Part shown: positions 57,560 through 64,000 of the stretch, piece after piece
Layout of the letters: every line of letters starts with the position of its first letter
How positions within the stretch are numbered: the stretch's first letter is position 1
Notes under the pieces: model-generated
What the model saw: the letters and a program-made list of their open reading frames with translations, nothing else
What the model was told of the DNA's origin: nothing
The model's database searches: none
Source: Nectonema munidae
Lineage: Eukaryota; Nematomorpha; Nectonematoida; Nectonematidae
Direction: 5' to 3'
Length of the DNA: 64,000 nucleotides
Assembly (NCBI GenBank): GCA_030549495.1
Contig: JAUIRK010000154.1
Span: 1-64,000, forward strand
Translations under genes and position numbers: made by a program

Positions 57560-58945
57560 GTTATATCAGTATAAATATCATTTTTTTAAATAGAGTTTTT
57601 TCTTTAATCATATTGAGTAGGAAATATTTATTTAAAAAAAACGCATTATAAAATATTTTGAAGATTTGGATGAGAGAAGGAAGCAACCTGAAAATAAATT
57701 TTAAAAGAGAACGTTTGATCAAAAGAAATAATTTTAATAAATAAGCATGTATCTTGACTAAATCGAACTACCAGATTTCAAAGAAAGTGGTGTAATGATC
57801 TACTATTAGGTGCTTCAAAAAAGAGTTTGACCGAGAAATAGAAGTTCCTCTTTTGGAGATGAAAAATCTTTAAATTTATAGCTTATCAGCTAAGATTAAT
57901 ATTATCATTTCACTAAGATGGCTAGGAGAAAATTTTAAATTAAATTAAAATAGTCCATCTTTTTCTTTTTGTGTGAAAGAGAGGGTCTTTTAGATGAAGA
58001 ATATGGAAAACTTTTTGTAATTAAATAATGAACCTATAAAAAATCTAAGATCATGATGAAGAAGATTCTTTAATCAGAATGCATTGAAAGAGGAGAAAAT
58101 CTGCTTAAAATAAATGCTTAAAAAAGTTTTTTTCGAACACAGATTGCAGAAAATAAATTTCTGATTAAAGAAGAGCTACCAAGAAAGGATCATCAGAATG
58201 AATATCAAAATTATATATTACATAAGGTATTGAAGAAATGACGTAGAGACTATCAGCCGATAACGAATTTATAGCCAAGACGATCGAGGTCCTATCGAGA
58301 TACCTAATTTACTGACTATAAAATATTTTGAGTGAATTAAACACTAAAAGTTAGTTTATTAAATAATTCAGGAAAATAATTAGCAGAGAAATATTGCAAG
58401 TAGAATTTATTTTGAAGTTTATATATTTTACATTGATTGACAGGTTTAATCAATTTTTTGACACGTTTAATTGATTTTCATAAAAAAAATAAGCATCACC
58501 ACTAAATTAGGCATACTTTAAAAAGGTATATATGCGTAAAAAAACTTTTTATAAGTAATTTAATAAAAATTTTAATTTTGACATGAGCTATCATATATAA
58601 ATCAATTTTTTGACAGGTTTGATTGATTTTCATAAAAATGAATATCACCACTGAATTCAGCATACTTCAAAATGGGTATATATGTGTAAAAAACTTTATA
58701 TAATTATTTAAATAAAAAAATCTTTTTTGAGATGAGCTGCCAAATATAAATCAATTTTTTGACAGGTTTGATTGATTTTGATAAAAAATCGATATCACAA
58801 CTGAATTCAGCATATTGAAATGGATATATATGTGTAAAAAACACTATATAATTATTTAGATAAAAAATTTCTTTTTGAGATGAATTACACTGAATTCAGC
58901 ATAGTTGAAATATACATATCACATTGAAAATATTTATAAATTATT
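57560..58945. mobile_element. Dispersed repeat carrying a 151-bp satellite, copy B
   Basis: Same-orientation relative of 36,970-38,755, with the same left part and a shorter array. Both copies leave the array through agttgaaatata and tatttataaa. No intact coding frame. Copy B is the more diverged in its array. Confidence 0.7.
58440..58910. repeat. 151-bp satellite array, three copies and a partial (within copy B)
   Basis: The landmark caccactgaattcagcata and its variants start at 58,497, 58,646 and 58,796, with a truncated unit near 58,888. Period 149-150 bp; same unit as 37,890-38,730. Confidence 0.9.
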
Positions 58946-59472
58946 AAAAAATGACATTTTTTCAATTTATTACGATGGTGTTCAGGTAGGCAGATTGTAT
59001 CATGAAAATTAAGCAGTCTGATGAGAGTTTGGCAAAAATATATCCTCAATTTTCAAAATTACTGATCTGGAAATACAACGGGAGACAAAATTTTTTTTTT
59101 ACAAAATTGATGAAATTTAAAAACTATACTTCCAGTGAAAATATTTTAATTAAATTTTATATAACGCATATACACTAGTTTAAAAAATCCAAAATTATTG
59201 GGGGTCGAATGGACTTGGGAGGGGAGGTTAACCTACCCCATATAACGCCATTTTTTTGTTAATTTAATATTCTCAATGATTTGCATTTCTTTGTATATTA
59301 TAACAAATCATTTTTATGCCAAACTTAATCTAAGCAAAAACAATTAAATATTAATTTCATGAAATATTGTTGGAAAAAACTTGTTAAATTCTATGGGTCA
59401 AAAATGAAGAGTAGACCTTACTAAATCTTGATTTAAGAGCAGAAAAGATATTTAAAATTCAAACCATCTTTG

Positions 59473-60108
59473 CATGGGCGCCGGCACATTGGGGCAAGAA
59501 GGGGCACTTGCCCCCTCCTGGAAATGTAAATATTTCGGGAATATTCGGAATTGTAAACAAATTCGGAACAGATCGAAGACTTCAGCTACTTTTTGACCAA
59601 TAGAAGCAGCACTACCCTCCACGTCATTTTTTTTATGTATATATACCTATATTCATATACACATCCTCTTTTCTTGTAAAAGCTTTATTTTCCTCATAAG
59701 CTATGTGTTATTTTTGTTAGTAATGCATTTTTCAATAAAGGATTTATTTTTAGAGTATAGTAAAATATAACCTTTTACATAATAATAAATAAAGTATAAT
59801 TTGTTCAACAAAAATCTATAAAATGGGGAAAAATATATATAAAGCCGCAGATCTAATTGAGATTGAAATTAAGATAAAGAGTTTTAGAGGAAAGACTAGT
59901 ATAATCCATCTTAATCTCTTAAATCATCTTATAGGTGAAAACCGTAACGTTACTAATGTAAATTATGTAACACCGCTTCCGACCAAAAAAATCAATTCTA
60001 CTCAGTAGTACAGAATCAGTTTTAGTTAAAAGAATAATTAAATCTTTAAATCGAATCAAAAAAAAAATTTGCCCCATCCCTATGTAAATAATCCTGCCGG
60101 CGCCTATG
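59473..60108. mobile_element. Non-autonomous hAT transposon with 8-bp target duplication
   Basis: The left end is CATGGGCGCCGGCA and the right end, read on minus, is CATAGGCGCCGGCA: 13 of 14 positions match. Exact 8-bp direct repeats CATCTTTG flank it (59,465-59,472 and 60,109-60,116), the duplication size made by hAT transposases. Subterminal sequence continues as loose inverted copies rich in ttgcccc (near 59,504-59,515 and 60,069-60,076). The interior is 636 bp in total and encodes no transposase; a 61-codon frame at 59,823-60,008 is probably chance. The intact duplication and ends suggest a fairly recent insertion. Confidence 0.85.
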
Positions 60109-61775
60109 CATCTTTGTACATATATATTTATCTTTTTGACGAATCGAAAAACATTAACATATTAATACATATTCGATAAAACGAATATAAAAAATTATTT
60201 TGAATTCTGTAGAAATAAATACTAATAAATCAAGGTAAAGGTAGACAAAGCTAAGGTTTATCCCTATTGTCTACTTTGAAAGAGTAAACTAGTAATAGGA
60301 TACACATTACACAAGTTAGGACAGATGCCTTTATTTTATTTGATAAATATAATTTATACATTCAGGTCTTTTATTTCAGAAAAAATAAAACCTTCACTTT
60401 GTTAGAGTATAGCATATTTCTTGATGAATTTTTTGTTAGGCACGCAGTAATAGAACTTTGGTAGATTGTTATAATCAGTATATCTAAATCAGGGGCGCAC
60501 ATCCATGGGGTATGGGAGGGGGCGAAAAGAATTGAATAGTAATTCAATAATAGAACACCCTAACCTGAAAGGGCATTTGTGACAATCGGCTTCAATAACC
60601 GGTGAAAAACAATAAAAAGGGATAAAGGCTTTATTACATGCAATGAGCAGTTATCACTGTCTCTCCATGTCCTAATAGAAAAGTCTCAAACAAAAAAAAT
60701 CTGGTGTAACCTGTTATATTATTTAATTTTAATAAATCTTGTTTACCAATGTCCTAAATTGCTGGCATGCAATTGAAATCTCGAGTAATAATATGTATTC
60801 ATTGCACATAAATTATTTTATAATAAATTTTAAATTATAAAAAAATAGGTCCTCAAAAATTATGAAGATGTCGCTCATAATTTGAATATTTATTATTAAT
60901 TACAAATAAGTTCGAATTAGGCGCATGTTAGGAAACGGGCACTTACCAATACAATTAAAAAGTAAAAGTTTTGCACATTTTGGAAGAATAATACACATAC
61001 AATAGGTTATTACAAATAAAACTTTATATTACTTGATTTTAAAAATCCACACTTAAACAAAACATAATTGATTTTATGATTATTTAAATTTAATTATTTT
61101 CTCGTCATTATTTTTTTTGTCGAAAACGGATTATATCAGAAAAAAATATTTTACAAAGTTTTTCTAAAAAAAAGTTACGTTTCAATAAAACAATTAATTC
61201 TTTGCCATACTTACAAAATTTATAATTCAAAGTACAGAATATATAAAAAAATTTAATCGATTTCAATCCAATGATAATATAACTACAGAGATTTTATCAA
61301 GTGGCTTTTGTTTCTCATTGTGATCAGATCATCATTACCTTGCAATTCAACAAGAGAACAAAATCGCTCATATATAATAGAGTCGATGAGAAACCAAGTT
61401 GATAATCCACAAGTGCGATATTAAATCTTTGATTGTTTAAATTATAAGTGGAAAATTAATTCACGGCCATATTTGGCTATTGATTTTTCCTATAATGATA
61501 AACTTGAAAAAGATAATATAGTTCTTCATGTGAATATATATTATAAATAATAACATATATATACATTGTTTGCTCAACTTTATTACCTTTGTGAACAATT
61601 TTTTCTCTCTTTCTCTATTTTGCAAATATAAATAAGGCATATCCTAACTAGTCTGCTCTATTACATTAATTAACTCTTTCAGTTCAAAAGGGATAAACTT
61701 CTTAAGTTTTTTATTATTGATAATACTTTTCGCCTCCTGATAAAAAGAATCACTTATAATTATGTGTTAAAAAAT
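60109..61775. other. AT-rich intergenic DNA
   Basis: No gene. One hAT-like start word, caggggcgcacatccatggg, sits at about 60,491; no partner end is visible. Confidence 0.45.
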
Positions 61776-61777
61776 AT

Positions 61778-61838
61778 TTGCCCCGCCCCTTACTGAAAAA
61801 TTTCTGGGACATTTTTCAAATTTCTGGCTACATTACTG
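61778..61838 (-). mobile_element. Decayed transposon end of the CAGTGGCGTAGCCAG kind
   Basis: Minus strand from about 61,838 reads gcagtaatgtagccagaaat, then cccagaaatttttcagtaag and ggcggggc. It matches the end at 39,371 (gcagtggcgtagccag) at most positions, in the same orientation. Confidence 0.4.
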
Positions 61839-64000
61839 CTTCTAGGAAATTATTGCTCAAATTAGGATAGACTATTATATCAAGTGAACTAGAGAAATAT
61901 AGAGAAAAAAGATTTATTGTTGAAAACAAAATTATGAACAAAAAAATAATGGGAAATAAGATCGACAATATATATAAATGAAAATCTATAGCCAAAATGG
62001 CCCTTATTAGATTTTCATATTAAAATATGTTTATTAAACATTGGTACATTAATTTTATTAAACATTGAAGCAAGAAAATAATGAAACATGAAACAAATGG
62101 AATATTTTTTTAATTAAAATACCAATATAAATACTTGGCATTTAAAATCGATACACAATCCAAAGAAGTCTTTTAAATAATTAAAATAAATGGGGAGAGG
62201 CTCCCAACTCTTAAAAACAAATTCACAAAAACTGTGATTAACGATCTTAAGCATAATGCTAGCTTATAGGCTTGGAACTAAAAGTGCTTTTCCAACCAAC
62301 GAACTAGAACAAAGATTCTTAAACAGGTGTGAACGCACCTCCAATGGGTGCGAGGCAACATAAAAGGGGGTGCGTAAAACGACCAAAAGAATATATTGTA
62401 AGTTTCAAATACTATTTCGCAAAACAATATTTTCTTTAGGGCGGTTAAAAGTATACAAAAATGTGTATGGTAACATAATATTTTATGTGCAAGTAAAGAA
62501 ATAGAAAGAAATGAATAATGGACAACATATGTTGAAGTAGTAGGCAGATTCACTTATTTCTCTGCTTATATATTAAATATTATATATATGTATATATATT
62601 ATTCTCCATTGCTTTACTAACACAAAATATTTATTTTACCATACACAATGTTGCATACTTTTTAACAGTGTACTTTTATTTATTTTTTTGTGTTCTAATT
62701 GTTCCTAATATGTGTAGTCTTTCACAATTTTTTTAAGTGTAGCTTCAGCTTTTATTTTTCTTTGTACTTCATCCTTCAAAATGTCATATTATCGATAGTA
62801 ACATCGAAATATTTTACATCTTGCAATTTGTTTATTTTTCTATCATTTTTAAATAGTATTCTATAGTTTTTGCAGTAATCACAGGTCTATTCCATAAATA
62901 ATCTTTGATTCTTATGTAAGTTAATATTATAATTAATATGTTGAATTACAATTTTATATTTGAAATAAGTAATACAGTTGACCCATGCTTTACCGCCATC
63001 TCAGGGAGCAACAAAAAATGGCCCTCGAGGGTAGCTAAAAAAATTCTTTTTGAAGGATTTATAATTTTTAAACACAAATTTTTACAATCAGAATACTTTT
63101 CCAAAAATTATAAGGACATCTAAGAGTTAAGTTACATTAAATTAGTAAATTTTCATTTTTGTTATTTCTCTTTTTTTATATTAAATTAAAAATGTCTCCC
63201 ATTTTACCTATTGTAATGGTTAATATTTTTATTTTTGGTTATAAATTTTATGTTGTAGGTTCTCTGATATGTTTGCATTAGTTAAAATTTTCCGTTATTT
63301 TTTTCTTTTTAAGTAGAAATTTTAAATATAAATAAATTTCTAATCAGGAGTTTGCAAAATAATACCCTGATCTCGGTGAATTTCTAACTCCTGACCCCCG
63401 GATTCGATTTAATAATGGCAATTTTTCTTTAACTATATTCAAAAAGATCATGTTATATTTAGTTAATCCTTGTCACCCCAGAGAAAGCAGGCAAGATTAA
63501 CTAATTTGATGTAAAAATATCTTAAAATCAAGATATCGTCTGCATCACTTTAAACTGACAATGGGATGATATGGATTAATTACATGCCCAATTGTACATA
63601 TTCTATTTTTAAAATCACCTTTATCCCACAGGGTTGTGAAGATAACGATTCATTATCGTTACAAACTAAATATTTTTTACATTAACGATAACGAAGTATA
63701 TTTTTGAAGGCTTGTATTCCTTTTTATTTCTTTTGCTATCGTTAAATGATTATGTCTTGCACTTCATAAGCAACTTGGGTTTTATTATGAGTTCTTTTAT
63801 AAAAATAAAAAATGGCATCTTGTATATTTTCACTACACAAATATGTCATAATCTCTTTATAATACGTTGGCTAAATCCTATAATTAAATATCCTTCAATA
63901 TATTTTACTGCGTTGGTAAATCAAATAGATCAAAATTTGGACGAGATATATTTTGAAAACTGTGTTATGCGAGCCAATACTAAAAATTAATTTCTAAAAT
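61839..64000. other. AT-rich intergenic DNA with scattered transposon-end words
   Basis: No gene is supported. Weak hints: gattcttaaacaggtgtgaa with gggtgcgaggcaac at 62,312-62,355, like degraded hAT (Charlie-type) ends; cagttgacccatgctttacc at about 62,975, like a Tigger-type end; and cagggttgtgaagataacga at about 63,630 followed by mirrored cgttatcg words, possibly another hAT-type end. None has a partner. Confidence 0.4.

Noticed and set aside
59823-60008. 61-codon frame inside the hAT element as a possible transposase remnant
   Set aside because: No hAT dimerisation or BED-finger motif is visible; more likely chance in AT-rich filler.
62278-62553. 91-codon minus-strand frame
   Set aside because: No recognisable motif; it overlaps a degraded hAT-like end and is probably chance.

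Overview
The window is animal nuclear DNA. The unique part is AT-rich, host genes have small exons with GT-AG introns, and animal mobile-element families (pogo/Tigger, piggyBac, hAT, RTE-type and jockey/CR1-type LINEs, Ty3/gypsy) are scattered through it. Two host genes can be read exon by exon, RPL35A and CHMP2A, both on the minus strand. The mobile-element mix fits an invertebrate, probably an arthropod such as a crustacean, but species assignment is inference only.

Layout. Positions 1 to about 28,210 are a giant minisatellite built on a degenerate 31-bp unit whose plus strand is poor in A. It is organised at several levels: 31-bp units, higher-order units of about 1.43, 2.17 and 5.2 kb, and an outermost unit of about 9.06 kb marked by two copies of a non-minisatellite AT-rich spacer (17,780-18,965 and 26,841-28,063). 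The many short open frames here, on both strands, are by-products of the repeat and not genes. The array stops abruptly at about 28,208 against the 3' end of a pogo/Tigger-like transposase. Next comes an intron-containing, partly decayed gene (28,893-31,139) for a DDE-type transposase-like protein with a C-terminal C2HC finger.

From 32,364 to 33,833 lies RPL35A, a cytosolic 60S ribosomal protein gene. Its first coding intron is filled by a tRNA-like/SINE-like scrap and a piggyBac relic. From 35,900 to 38,755 there are two tandem-repeat systems, a 28-bp minisatellite and a 151-bp satellite; the latter sits in a larger dispersed element with a second copy at 57,560-58,945. From 38,770 to 44,750 the DNA is a graveyard of transposon ends and two LINE fragments.

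From 44,910 to 54,266 lies CHMP2A (Vps2, an ESCRT-III subunit) in five coding exons, predicted 225 residues. Its 4.9-kb second intron holds a broken Ty3/gypsy fossil and a piggyBac relic between two 67-bp inverted arms. From 54,270 to the end no gene is recognised. The clearest element there is a 636-bp non-autonomous hAT transposon (59,473-60,108) with near-perfect terminal inverted repeats and an exact 8-bp target duplication.

The two host genes have unrelated jobs (translation; membrane scission) and there is no sign of joint regulation. The most unusual things to follow up are the multi-level minisatellite with its embedded spacer, the DDE-like transposase family, and the mobile 151-bp satellite.
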